Shown here: one piece after another, positions 1 to 8,365 of the stretch
Layout of the letters: every line of letters starts with the position of its first letter
Position numbering within the stretch: the stretch's first letter is position 1
Assembly (NCBI RefSeq): GCF_900116415.1
Contig: NZ_FPAP01000003.1
Location: 248,001 to 312,000 of the forward strand
DNA: 64,000 nt
Source of the DNA: Chryseobacterium formosense
GTDB lineage: Bacteria > Bacteroidota > Bacteroidia > Flavobacteriales > Weeksellaceae
Direction of reading: 5' to 3'
Made by a program: the position numbers and the translations under genes
The notes under the pieces: generated by a model
Databases searched by the model: none
Seen by the model: only the letters and a program-made list of their open reading frames with translations
What the model was told of the DNA's origin: nothing

Positions 1-475
1 GTATGGTGATTATAAAGAAAACTGGGCTTTGGTAAAAACAGATTCAGGAAATTATGGTTTTGTCGATCAAAACAAAAAGCAGATTGTATCTCCGATCTAT
101 TCAAAAATTGAAAAGTTTGGAAAAATTCACCCTGATTTTGCAGTTGTGAAATCAGTTACCGGACTCTATGGTTTAATTGATAAATCCGGTAATTTGGTAA
201 CACCCGCAGAATATGATAAAATAGAAGTTTTTGGCAATATTCATCCTAACTTGGCAGTTGTAAAATCAATTGCAGGGCTTTACGGATTCATTGATAACAA
301 AGGGAAGGAAATCGCCCGCCCGCTTTATCTTAAAATCGGAAAATTTGGTGAAATCACAAAAGATTTAGCCTTGGTAGAAAATTATACACATGGTTTCGGG
401 ATGATCGACACCAACGGAAAAGAGGTTTTGCCAACTACTTATACTTTAAATGAAATCAAAGCAAAATATCAATAG
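1..475 (+). CDS. WG-repeat protein, C-terminal part (5' end outside window)
   Basis: The reading frame is open from base 2 onward, so the gene begins before the window and only its last 157 codons are seen. The protein is made of tandem units of about 37 residues with the pattern 'lavVks..GlYGfIDk.Gkei..p.Y.kI.kFG'; about four units are visible. These match WG (KWG) beta repeats, which occur in secreted or surface proteins of Bacteroidota and usually have no assigned enzyme activity. The chain stops soon after the last unit (ending KAKYQ), with no sorting domain or membrane helix in this part. The family call is firm; the function is unknown. Confidence 0.8.
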   Translation, partial: YGDYKENWALVKTDSGNYGFVDQNKKQIVSPIYSKIEKFGKIHPDFAVVKSVTGLYGLIDKSGNLVTPAEYDKIEVFGNIHPNLAVVKSIAGLYGFIDNKGKEIARPLYLKIGKFGEITKDLALVENYTHGFGMIDTNGKEVLPTTYTLNEIKAKYQ

Positions 476-566
476 TTTGCATAAAATTAAATCATTCAAA
501 TTTTAAAATTTTATTAACTCAGATTTTGTGAATGTCTTCTTACATTTGATAAAAATAAATTAGACA

Positions 567-1730
567 ATGCTTAATTTCGAGTTTAAAAATCCGACAAAAA
601 TACTTTTCGGAAAAGGTGAAATTGCTAAAATTTCAAAAGAAATCCCAACTGATGCAAAAATTCTAATGATCTATGGCGGCGGAAGTATTAAGAGCAACGG
701 CGTTTATGATCAGGTAAAAGAAGCTTTAAAAGATCATCAGTTATATGAATTTGGTGGAGTTCCTGCCAATCCTGAATATGAGGTTCTTATCGATGCTTTA
801 CGGTACATTAAAGAAAATAATATAACTTATCTTCTTGCCGTAGGAGGCGGATCTGTGATTGACGGCGTAAAATTTCTTTCAGCAGCAGCAAATTACGATG
901 GAGAACCATGGGAAATTCTTAAAAAATCTGTAAGAACTTTTGAAGGAGAAGGAATGCCTTTCGGAACGGTTTTAACCTTACCGGCTACAGGTTCTGAGAT
1001 GAATTCCGGATATGTAATTTCTAGAAGAGAAACTAATGAAAAGTTATCTTCTGGCGGACCCGGATTGTTTCCGCAGTTTTCAGTTTTGGATCCGGAGGTT
1101 ATAAGATCAATTCCTAAAAAACAAATTGCCAATGGAATTGCTGATGCTTACACTCATGTTTTGGAACAGTATATGACCGCACCTTCTTCTGCTGATCTTC
1201 AGGAAAGAATTGCCGAAAGTATTTTGATAAGTCTTGAGAATGCCGCTCCAAAAGTGATGGCTGAAGAATTTGATTATGATGCCGCAGCCAATTTCATGTG
1301 GTGTTGTACAATGGCTTTAAACGGATTGATTCAGAAAGGAGTAATCACCGATTGGGCTGTTCATGCAATGGGACACGAATTAACCGCCTATTACGGAATC
1401 GATCATGCAAGAACTTTAGCCGTGATTGCACCATCGCATTACCGTTATAATTTTGAAACAAAAAAAGGTAAACTGGCGCAATATGCAGAAAGAGTCTGGG
1501 GAATTTCGGAAGGCAGCACAGAAGATAAAGCAGAACAGGCGATTACAAAGCTGGAAGAATTCTTCCATAGTTTAAATATTCAAACTAAGCTTTCAGATTA
1601 CACCAAAGATTTTACAGGAACAGCTGAACGCGTTGAAAAAGCCTTCACAGAAAGAAATTGGGTTGGTTTGGGTGAATATAAAAAACTTACCCCGCAAGAT
1701 GCTTATAAAATTGTTGAAATGAGTTATTAG
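567..1730 (+). CDS. yqhD: NADPH-dependent aldehyde reductase / iron-containing alcohol dehydrogenase, YqhD type
   Basis: At 387 residues it has the same length as E. coli YqhD and follows it along the whole chain. Visible landmarks are the FGKG segment near residue 14, the nucleotide-binding GGGS near 38, GGGSVIDG near 94, LPATGSE near 138, and the metal ligands in ADAYTH (Asp and His near 193-197) and in MGHELTA...DHARTLA (two His). The family reduces short-chain and lipid-peroxidation aldehydes with NADPH in the cytoplasm. The gene stands alone, with 91 bp to the upstream WG-repeat gene and about 180 bp before the next gene. Substrate preference cannot be read from the sequence. Confidence 0.9.
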   Translation: MLNFEFKNPTKILFGKGEIAKISKEIPTDAKILMIYGGGSIKSNGVYDQVKEALKDHQLYEFGGVPANPEYEVLIDALRYIKENNITYLLAVGGGSVIDGVKFLSAAANYDGEPWEILKKSVRTFEGEGMPFGTVLTLPATGSEMNSGYVISRRETNEKLSSGGPGLFPQFSVLDPEVIRSIPKKQIANGIADAYTHVLEQYMTAPSSADLQERIAESILISLENAAPKVMAEEFDYDAAANFMWCCTMALNGLIQKGVITDWAVHAMGHELTAYYGIDHARTLAVIAPSHYRYNFETKKGKLAQYAERVWGISEGSTEDKAEQAITKLEEFFHSLNIQTKLSDYTKDFTGTAERVEKAFTERNWVGLGEYKKLTPQDAYKIVEMSY

Positions 1731-1908
1731 TCGACAGATGATGCTTGATAAATGTTAAATTACAGAGTTTACAAACAATATCTGATGTTAATCTTCCTAC
1801 ATCAAACAGAAATTTATCTTTTATCTAAAATTTAGCTTAAAAAACCTCAATTTCATTACTGATATTACAAATTTATTTATATTTTAGCACATTCTTAAAT
1901 TTGTGAAA

Positions 1909-2367
1909 ATGAAAAAACACCTACTTTTATTTGCCTTTTCTGCATTAGCATTAACATCATGTGAAGATGACGACGTTCAGGGATATGAATTGGATATGCT
2001 AAAAGGTGAATGGAAAACTGTAAAAACTGAAGTAATTTCCGGAGCTGACAATAAAACGGTTATCAATACCATGATTCCATCAGGTTGCGAAACAAAAAAC
2101 ACTGTCGAGTTCAGAACAGATTATTATCTTTCTTACAACGCTTTTACAGGAGTGGGTGCAAACTGCAACAGTACAAAAACTGAAGGTACATACAGCTATG
2201 ACAGCGAAAAGAAAGTGCTTGTAACGAAATTCGATAATGATAACGAAAGACCTTACCAAGTAATTATCCTAAGCAATTCTGAACTGAAAACAATGACGAT
2301 GAGCGACAATATCGATCAGGACGGAGATCTGGTAATAGATTACACGTACACAACGTACAAAAGATAA
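1909..2367 (+). CDS. Lipocalin-like lipoprotein
   Basis: 152 residues from the ATG at 1909. The in-frame GTG at 1903 is rejected because it lies inside a -7-like box (TAAATTTG, 1896-1903). A short signal peptide ends in a lipobox (LALTSC, Cys near 18), followed by an acidic EDDD tether typical of Bacteroidota surface-exposed lipoproteins. The remainder (LKGEWKTVKTEV..., two further Cys, YTYTTYKR end) resembles the small lipocalin-like domain common in Flavobacteriia. A paralogue with the same layout lies at 3622-4065. A rho-independent terminator follows directly. Ligand unknown. Confidence 0.7.
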   Translation: MKKHLLLFAFSALALTSCEDDDVQGYELDMLKGEWKTVKTEVISGADNKTVINTMIPSGCETKNTVEFRTDYYLSYNAFTGVGANCNSTKTEGTYSYDSEKKVLVTKFDNDNERPYQVIILSNSELKTMTMSDNIDQDGDLVIDYTYTTYKR

Positions 2368-2372
2368 ACGAG

Positions 2373-2398
2373 ACTCCCGGTAATTCCGGGAGTTTTTT
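2373..2398 (+). terminator. Rho-independent terminator after the lipoprotein gene
   Basis: An 8-bp stem (ACTCCCGG / CCGGGAGT) with a TAATT loop is followed by a run of T. It lies 6 bp after the stop codon of the lipoprotein gene. Confidence 0.85.
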
Positions 2399-2429
2399 AT
2401 TATCTTTATTCCTTTAAAATTTAGAAACA

Positions 2430-3089
2430 ATGAAGAAGATTTTTTCAGTATTATTACTGATTTTCGCATGTACCCTGATTTTCTCTCAGGAAAAAAAGCC
2501 AATGTTCTGGCAAGATATTCAGGATTTCAAAAAACTTGATCAGGAAACTCCACCACCACAAAACTCAATTCTTTTATTAGGAAGTTCATCTTTCACCAAA
2601 TGGCAGGATGTTTCAGATTATTTTCCAGGTAAAGTTATTATCAACAGAGGATTTGGAGGTTCAAGATTAACGGATCTTAATTACTTTTCAGAAGATCTGC
2701 TAAAACCTTATCAGCCCAAACAGATTATTGTCTATTGCGGGGAAAACGATTTTGCTGATGATGCCAAACTCAAAGCAGATGTTGTCGTAGAACGATTCAA
2801 AACATTCTACAAAAAAATCCGTGAGAAGTTTCCGAATATTCAGGTGGACTATATTTCGATAAAATATTCTCCGAGCAGAGAACATCTTTGGCCACAGATG
2901 AAAGAAGCCAACAAAAAGATCGCAAAGTTTATGAAAAAAGAAAAAAATGCTGATTTCATAGACATTACCAAAGTGATGAACGATGCAAACGGAAATATCA
3001 GAAAAGATCTTTTCGTAGAAGATATGCTGCATATGACTCCTGAAGGTTATCAACTTTGGACTTCAGTGATGAATCCATATATGAAATAA
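2430..3089 (+). CDS. Secreted SGNH/GDSL-family hydrolase
   Basis: 219 residues with a cleavable signal peptide (ending near ...LIFSQ, residue 20). The four SGNH blocks are in order: LLLGSSS near 48 (nucleophile Ser), NRGFGGS near 71 (Gly), CGEND near 100 (Asn), and DMLHMTPEGY near 197 (Asp and His, three residues apart). This is the layout of GDSL esterases and acetylhydrolases acting on carbohydrate or lipid esters, here in the periplasm or outside. The next gene starts 3 bp after its stop, so the two are probably co-transcribed. Natural substrate unknown. Confidence 0.85.
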   Translation: MKKIFSVLLLIFACTLIFSQEKKPMFWQDIQDFKKLDQETPPPQNSILLLGSSSFTKWQDVSDYFPGKVIINRGFGGSRLTDLNYFSEDLLKPYQPKQIIVYCGENDFADDAKLKADVVVERFKTFYKKIREKFPNIQVDYISIKYSPSREHLWPQMKEANKKIAKFMKKEKNADFIDITKVMNDANGNIRKDLFVEDMLHMTPEGYQLWTSVMNPYMK

Positions 3090-3092
3090 AAT

Positions 3093-3563
3093 ATGGATCG
3101 CCCCTCGAGAAATACCCCCATTTTTAAAAAAGCTGAAGAAATTTACAAAGCTTTAAAAACCATTACTGATCTCATTCCTGAAGACAATGAGTATTTGAAA
3201 GATGTAAAAATGAATCTTTTAGGAGACAGCATGGTGATGATGGCTAAAATTTCCGGTGCCGAAGCCGTAAAGCTTTATGATATTAAAATGGAAAATGCAG
3301 CTATTATAAGAAAAGCGGCACGAGATATTTTGGTAGGTGGAAATACTCTGGAAATGTTTGGTTTTGAAGATGCCAAATATTATACAATTGTGCGTGATCT
3401 GGTAGAAGAATTTAAAATACTTTTTGCTGAATGGGTGGAAGGTTTTAATCCCAAACATTTTATTGTAGACGGTTGGGGACTTTTTAATCCACCTGGAATT
3501 TCAAGAGATTATATACAGCGCGACGATGAACTTAATTTTCTTTACGAAGATGATGATGAATAA
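3093..3563 (+). CDS. Conserved-looking helical protein of unknown function
   Basis: 156 residues, no signal peptide and no membrane segment. The first 100 residues look mostly helical (FKKAEEIYKALKTI..., then a Met- and Ala-rich stretch), and the end is very acidic (LYEDDDE). I do not recognise the family. It starts 3 bp after the SGNH hydrolase stop, so it shares that transcript, but it is cytosolic by sequence, so the link is positional only. Four-helix-bundle proteins are one possible fold (inference). Confidence 0.65.
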   Translation: MDRPSRNTPIFKKAEEIYKALKTITDLIPEDNEYLKDVKMNLLGDSMVMMAKISGAEAVKLYDIKMENAAIIRKAARDILVGGNTLEMFGFEDAKYYTIVRDLVEEFKILFAEWVEGFNPKHFIVDGWGLFNPPGISRDYIQRDDELNFLYEDDDE

Positions 3564-3621
3564 TTAAAAATTCACATTTATTGGATAAAATTTCATTTAT
3601 TTGTACTTCAAAAAATTTATT

Positions 3622-4065
3622 ATGAAAAAGTTTTTTTTATTTGCCATTATTTCTTCAGGATTTGTTTTTAATTCTTGTTCCAATGATGATGACGATCAAA
3701 CTGAAGAGTTTTCAATCGTAGGAGTATGGCATCCTTCAAGGGAAATCGTAGTTTCGGGAAATAACGGAGTTACACTATCAAATACATCTTATTCAGGATG
3801 TTATTCAACAAGTACATTTGATTTTAAATCGAATAATACTTTGGTTTCGAACATATTTGAATTAAATACAAGTGATAATTGTGTAAGCACAGGTATAGAT
3901 ACGGTTCCTTATACTTATGATCATAATGCAAAAAAATTAGTGATTGAGGGTGAAGATATTGAAATCGTAAGCCGTACAGTAAATGAACTACAAATAGTGA
4001 GTGAATATGACGACAGAAATGGTGACGGTATAGATGATAAAGTCATTTTTGTTTTAGCAAGATAA
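3622..4065 (+). CDS. Lipocalin-like lipoprotein (paralogue of 1909-2367)
   Basis: 147 residues from the ATG at 3622; an upstream in-frame TTG at 3601 would place seven extra residues before an otherwise normal signal peptide. The lipobox is FNSC (Cys near 19), followed by SNDDDD, an acidic surface-export-like tether. The mature part (IVGVWHPSREIVVSG..., SGCYSTSTFDF, a second Cys, FVLAR end) parallels the lipoprotein at 1909: both have a G.W opening, two spaced Cys and a final 'dRNGDGIDDKV'-like or 'DQDGDLVID'-like acidic turn. A bidirectional terminator follows. Ligand unknown. Confidence 0.7.
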   Translation: MKKFFLFAIISSGFVFNSCSNDDDDQTEEFSIVGVWHPSREIVVSGNNGVTLSNTSYSGCYSTSTFDFKSNNTLVSNIFELNTSDNCVSTGIDTVPYTYDHNAKKLVIEGEDIEIVSRTVNELQIVSEYDDRNGDGIDDKVIFVLAR

Positions 4066-4067
4066 AA

Positions 4068-4096
4068 AAAACACTTCCAAATGGAAGTGTTTTTTG
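4068..4096. terminator. Bidirectional terminator between convergent genes
   Basis: The inverted repeat ACACTTCC / GGAAGTGT has an AAAT loop, an A-run on the left and a T-run on the right. It lies between the lipoprotein gene (+) and the helicase gene (-) and can serve both. Confidence 0.85.
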
Positions 4097-4097
4097 T

Positions 4098-5450
4098 TTA
4101 TTTTTTTCTCTTAGATTTCGAAATCGCTTTTTGTTGCGCTCTGTTGGCTCCGAATTTCTTAGGAGCTTTTCTTTTAGAAGGGCCACCCCAGTTTTCTTTT
4201 TTGTTTTTATCCTTTTTCTCATGGAAAGCACCGCCTCCATCAAAAAGTTTTACCTGAGCCGGATTTTTCATCACGATCTGATCTTCTTCAGCTGCGATTT
4301 TCTTAGGATTAATTTTCACTGTTTCAGGGAAGTTAACATAAGCCAATTCCTTATCCATCAATAATTCTATATCCAGTGCTAAAGTTTCTTCTTTCTTTGT
4401 CACGAAAGTGATTGCTTTACCATCTTTATCTGCTCTACCTGTTCTACCGATTCTGTGAATGTACTGTTCCGGAACTTCAGGTGTTTCGAAGTTGACTACG
4501 TGTGTAATATCTGAAATATCCAAACCTCTCGCCATTACATCAGTGGTAATCAAACCTTTGATTTCTTCATTTTCAAAGCGTTTCATTGCTTTTAAACGAT
4601 AATTCTGAGACTTGTTGGAGTGAATCACATCAAACTGTTCAGGAAAGATCTCATCGATTTTGGTAAATAAAAGATCTGCATGTTTTTTATTATTCGCAAA
4701 AATCAAAACCTTCGACATCTCTTCATTGCTCTTCAGTAAATGCTCAAGCAAATTAATCTTAGTATTAAAATTCTCAACTTTTATAGCAGTCTGCTCAATT
4801 TTCTCAAGTGGAGTTCCCGATTTTGCGAGTGAAATTTCAATAGGTCCTGCAAAATATTGATCGAGCATATCATCAACAGCTTCCGTCATCGTTGCCGAGA
4901 AAAGAATATTTTGTCTTTTATCTCGCATCATTTCGAAAATATGTGTTAACTGCGGTCTGAAGCCCAGATTCAACATTTCGTCAAACTCATCGATGATTAA
5001 TTTCTGAACTTCTTTTAACGAAATTGCGTTATCAATCGCCAAATCCATGATTCTACCGGGAGTTCCTACCAAAATATCGCAGCCATTATTAAATAATAAT
5101 TTTTGTGTGTTGATATTTTTTCCACCATAGATCCCTATTACTCTTGCAGTAAGATTTTCTGTAAGTTTTTCTACGATTTCAGTTACCTGAACCACTAATT
5201 CTCTTGTAGGAACTAAAACAACAACCGTAGGATTTCCACTTTTGTTGTACTTCCAGGTCTTTAAAACCGGTAATAAATACGCTAATGTTTTACCCGTTCC
5301 CGTCTGTGCAATTCCCATTACATCTCTGCCCGAAAGAATCGGACCAATACTTTTTTCCTGAATCGGTGTAGGCTCAAATAAATTTAAATCTGCTAAAACA
5401 TCAAGAACTTTAACCGGAAGGTCAAAATCTGCAAAAGTGAGTTTTTCCAT
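4098..5450 (-). CDS. DEAD-box family ATP-dependent RNA helicase with a DEFD motif II
   Basis: 450 residues. The Q motif is FEPTPIQ (25-31), motif I AQTGTGKT (48-55), motif Ia PTREL (81-85), motif Ib TPGR (130-133), motif III SAT (185-187), and motif VI HRIGRTGRAD in the second RecA domain. The C-terminus is a basic, low-complexity tail (KKEN..., KSKRKK) as in RhlE-type helicases. Motif II reads DEFD (154-157) where the family normally has DEAD; the catalytic acidic pair is kept. A -7 promoter box lies only 4 nt upstream of the ATG, so the mRNA may be nearly leaderless. Probable role: ribosome assembly or RNA turnover. Confidence 0.9.
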   Translation of the reverse strand: MEKLTFADFDLPVKVLDVLADLNLFEPTPIQEKSIGPILSGRDVMGIAQTGTGKTLAYLLPVLKTWKYNKSGNPTVVVLVPTRELVVQVTEIVEKLTENLTARVIGIYGGKNINTQKLLFNNGCDILVGTPGRIMDLAIDNAISLKEVQKLIIDEFDEMLNLGFRPQLTHIFEMMRDKRQNILFSATMTEAVDDMLDQYFAGPIEISLAKSGTPLEKIEQTAIKVENFNTKINLLEHLLKSNEEMSKVLIFANNKKHADLLFTKIDEIFPEQFDVIHSNKSQNYRLKAMKRFENEEIKGLITTDVMARGLDISDITHVVNFETPEVPEQYIHRIGRTGRADKDGKAITFVTKKEETLALDIELLMDKELAYVNFPETVKINPKKIAAEEDQIVMKNPAQVKLFDGGGAFHEKKDKNKKENWGGPSKRKAPKKFGANRAQQKAISKSKRKK

Positions 5451-5454
5451 TTTG

Positions 5455-5462
5455 CAAAGATA
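5455..5462 (-). promoter_or_regulatory. -7 promoter box of the helicase gene
   Basis: Reads TATCTTTG on the minus strand, an exact TAnnTTTG match. Its last base is 4 nt before the start codon, so transcription would begin at or next to the ATG. No clear TTG -33 element is seen at the usual distance. Confidence 0.5.
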
Positions 5463-5542
5463 GGTAATTAAATTTTGTGTTTTAAGCAGGAAGATGGATG
5501 TAAGGAGATGGAAGTCTTTACAGATGTTTTAATTTTAAGTTT

Positions 5543-5605
5543 GTCATTCCGTAGGAATCTAAGCTAACCTCTCTCTTGTAAACTTATAAAGAAGATTTTA
5601 CAAAT
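5543..5605. repeat. Decayed copy of the ATTCCGTAGGAAT inverted-repeat element
   Basis: Starts with GTCATTCCGTAGGAATC and AAGCT, matching the left arm of the better preserved copy at 10901-10965. The expected right arm is only weakly recognisable (GAAGATTTTACAAA). It lies downstream of the ABC1 kinase gene and upstream of the helicase gene. Confidence 0.55.
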
Positions 5606-5606
5606 T

Positions 5607-7250
5607 TCATTTGCGCGAAACTCTCAACAAAATAATTATTAAAAGTATAATCGAAAACAAAAACCCTAAAACCGCCACCAAAGACATTTCGCCAATTCTC
5701 GGCCCCGATTCCGAAACAAAAACAATTGCCGTTGCAATCATATTTGCTCCCAAAACCATTGCTAAAATCAGATTCACAATACTTGACTTGATTAACTGAT
5801 TGGTCTTTTCAATATTTTTAATTTCACTGGAAATCGTAAAACTGTTATCATCCAGCTTCTGCAGAACAGAACGTAATTCTTTGGGAATTTCATCAACGTT
5901 ATCCGTGAAAGCCAACACCTTTTCCATTCCTGTTTTTAGGAGTTTTTTAGGGCTGATTTTCTTGGTAAACATTTTTTTCGTGTACGGATGAAGGCTTTTT
6001 ACAATGTCTAAATCCGGATTAATGGTTCTACCTACACCTTCGATTAAGCCGATTCCTTTAAATAGAAGATAAAAATAATCAGGCATATACAGTCTGTTAT
6101 CTTTCAGAACGTCTTTCATTTTATTGATAATCACATTCGGATCAATATCTTTTAAAGAAGTGCTGTGAACGAAATTTAAAACTTCTTCCACATCATTTTC
6201 AAATCTTCTTTCATCCGGAATTTCATAGCTTACTGCCATTTTTTTCAGATAACGAACAATTTTATTGGAATTTTTTGCAACAAAAGCCACAATCAGACTT
6301 TCAAGAATTTCTTTATCATTTGGCTGAATTTTTCCAACTGCACCGAAATCGATAAAAACTACTTTTCCATCTTTTTTAACCAAAATATTTCCGGCATGCG
6401 GATCTGCATGGAAAAATCCGTAGTCCAAAATCTGAGAAACAAACAATTGTAAACCTCTTTCAGAAATCACAACAGGATCGATACCGTGTTTCAGCAGTTC
6501 TTCTTTATCGGTTACTTTTATTCCGTCGATAAATTCCATGCACAACACATTGTTGTTGGAAAATTCATCGTAGATTTTCGGAACGTAAGTTTCTTTATTG
6601 TTTTTAAAATTTAAAGCAAACTGATGGATGTTGTTTCTCTCATTAACCAAAGAAACTTCTTCAAGCAAAGACTTTTCAAAGGTTGAAATTGCCTGTTTTA
6701 AATTTAATTTAGAACCAATTTCAGAATAGGTTGAAATCAATTTAACCAGATCTTTGATCAGCAACAAATCATCCTCAATCACCGATAAAACATCAGGTTT
6801 TTTAATTTTTAAAATAATTTCATCGCCGTTAATCAAAGTAGCTTTGTAAACCTGCGCAATGGATGCGGTCGCCAAAGGTTTTGGGTTGATTTCTAAAAAA
6901 TGTTCTTTTGGAATAATATTGAATTCATTTTCAAGAATTTCTTCAACATTCATTTCCACCACTTCTACTCTATCCTGCAGCTTTTGAAGTTCCTGAATCA
7001 GTTCCGGTGGAAGCAGATCTTCACGATTGCTGAATGTCTGTCCGAGCTTCACAAAAGTTGGCCCCAATTCTTCCAAAGCAAGACGGATGCGTTCGTAAAC
7101 AGTTCCTTTTGAAATAATTTCATCAGATTGCACAAAATTTTCTTCCGGTTTTTTGCCCATTCTGGCAATCATATCTTTGAAACCGTATTTACTTAAAACG
7201 GAAATCAGTTTTGCCGATCTTTTTAGTTTTCGTTGCTGCTTGTCGAACAT
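5607..7250 (-). CDS. ABC1/AarF/UbiB-family atypical kinase
   Basis: 547 residues. The hallmarks of the ABC1 family are present: the N-terminal KxGQ motif as KLGQ (68-71), the Ala-rich nucleotide loop replacement ATASIAQVYKA (127-137), the catalytic-loop HADPHAGN (281-288) and DFG (301-303). The C-terminus has two hydrophobic helices (about 490-545), the membrane anchor typical of UbiB-like proteins. In other bacteria UbiB supports ubiquinone synthesis. Flavobacteria use menaquinone, so the role here is probably in isoprenoid-lipid or quinone handling (inference). The first residues (MFDKQQRKLKRSAK) are basic and support this start. Confidence 0.88.
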   Translation of the reverse strand: MFDKQQRKLKRSAKLISVLSKYGFKDMIARMGKKPEENFVQSDEIISKGTVYERIRLALEELGPTFVKLGQTFSNREDLLPPELIQELQKLQDRVEVVEMNVEEILENEFNIIPKEHFLEINPKPLATASIAQVYKATLINGDEIILKIKKPDVLSVIEDDLLLIKDLVKLISTYSEIGSKLNLKQAISTFEKSLLEEVSLVNERNNIHQFALNFKNNKETYVPKIYDEFSNNNVLCMEFIDGIKVTDKEELLKHGIDPVVISERGLQLFVSQILDYGFFHADPHAGNILVKKDGKVVFIDFGAVGKIQPNDKEILESLIVAFVAKNSNKIVRYLKKMAVSYEIPDERRFENDVEEVLNFVHSTSLKDIDPNVIINKMKDVLKDNRLYMPDYFYLLFKGIGLIEGVGRTINPDLDIVKSLHPYTKKMFTKKISPKKLLKTGMEKVLAFTDNVDEIPKELRSVLQKLDDNSFTISSEIKNIEKTNQLIKSSIVNLILAMVLGANMIATAIVFVSESGPRIGEMSLVAVLGFLFSIILLIIILLRVSRK

Positions 7251-7596
7251 ATTTTATAAGAGTAAATTGAACTGCAAAGTACGCTCAAAAATCATTCCTA
7301 TTGAAATTTTTAGTATTGGATTCCGATATTTTAATCAATGCGTTTGTATATTTTTAAAGATGTTTTAAGCGAACGATAGTTGTTCTTTGTTATGTGAAAT
7401 CGGAAAGTAAAACATAGTCAAATTCCATTATTAATCTTAAAAAAGAATCTATCTAAAAACTTTGTCTTTCTTAACGATTAAAAAAACGCAAGGACAAACA
7501 AAGGTTCTGTAATCTATTTTCTGAATTAAGTTAAACAAAGGCGTTTCACTTATCTCCGAAATACAAAATTTAAAATTATAACGAGTTTCAATCGAT
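7251..7596. other. Intergenic gap with a decayed repeat
   Basis: 346 bp without a plausible gene. About 7478-7558 contains 'AACGCAAGGACAAACAAAG' and 'AAAGGCGTTTCACT', which resemble pieces of the element at 22017-22183 and of the degenerate copy near 14131-14210. No terminator or full promoter was recognised. Confidence 0.4.
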
Positions 7597-8298
7597 CTAT
7601 ATCACTTTAAAAACTGTCAACAACAAAATCAAAGTTTGCCAACCCAAAATCAAATAGAAAAATAGTCTGCTTGGTTCGGAAATATCTTTTAGTTTATCAA
7701 TGATTTTATTCTTCAAAATCTCAGTAAAACTAACATTTTCATTTCTAAAATCAATTTCATCAAGTTCAACTTTCTTGAAACCGTAACTGATGATTTTCTT
7801 GAACCATTTATTTTCTTTAGAATCTCTTATTTCCTGTAAAATTTTTAACTGAAGCTTAGCTTTATCTGTCCCTTTCTGAAATAGTTGTGGCTGATTGGCT
7901 TTTACTTTATTTAAAATCCTGTCAATCATCGGGAAAAGTAATTGTTCCCCTTTATCAGCAATCAGTCTGTTGATGGTACGAAACATTACATATTTATTTC
8001 CCAATGTAAATAAAAGAAATGGACCACCTAAGATTGTGATGAGGCTTAACCCAAAAGAAATTGGTCGTGCTGCAAACAGTACTAAAACAGCAGCTTGTCC
8101 GTTTGTATGAACAGGGCCGCCTCCATTATTAAAAGTCTTGCTGATGATTACAACAATTGTTATAATGCATAAAATAGCTATTGCAATCTGACCGAAAAGG
8201 TTGATTTTCAGAAAACTCAATGTCGCACGACTCAGAAGTTTGGCAGCATATTTTACTTCATCACTTATTGTATTTTTTGATTTTAATTTATCTATCAT
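7597..8298 (-). CDS. Integral membrane protein of unknown function
   Basis: 233 residues. Hydrophobic segments are visible near residues 32-55 and 73-103, and a final one near 210-230. Between them is a soluble, charged region of about 100 residues (LIADKGEQLLF...FTEILKNKI). The first soluble loop is Gly-rich (NNGGGPVH). I recognise no domain. It stands alone, with 298 bp or more on its left and 67 bp to pheA. Nothing in the context suggests a pathway. Confidence 0.6.
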   Translation of the reverse strand: MIDKLKSKNTISDEVKYAAKLLSRATLSFLKINLFGQIAIAILCIITIVVIISKTFNNGGGPVHTNGQAAVLVLFAARPISFGLSLITILGGPFLLFTLGNKYVMFRTINRLIADKGEQLLFPMIDRILNKVKANQPQLFQKGTDKAKLQLKILQEIRDSKENKWFKKIISYGFKKVELDEIDFRNENVSFTEILKNKIIDKLKDISEPSRLFFYLILGWQTLILLLTVFKVI

Positions 8299-8365
8299 CT
8301 GTGAAAATTTAGAAGATGTAAATTAAAAAAAATTTAGCAATTATCGCATATTGAGCCACTCTAAA

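Noticed and set aside
4075-4095. Operator role for the ACACTTCC dyad
   Set aside because: A/T-runs on both sides and the position between convergent genes make it a bidirectional terminator.
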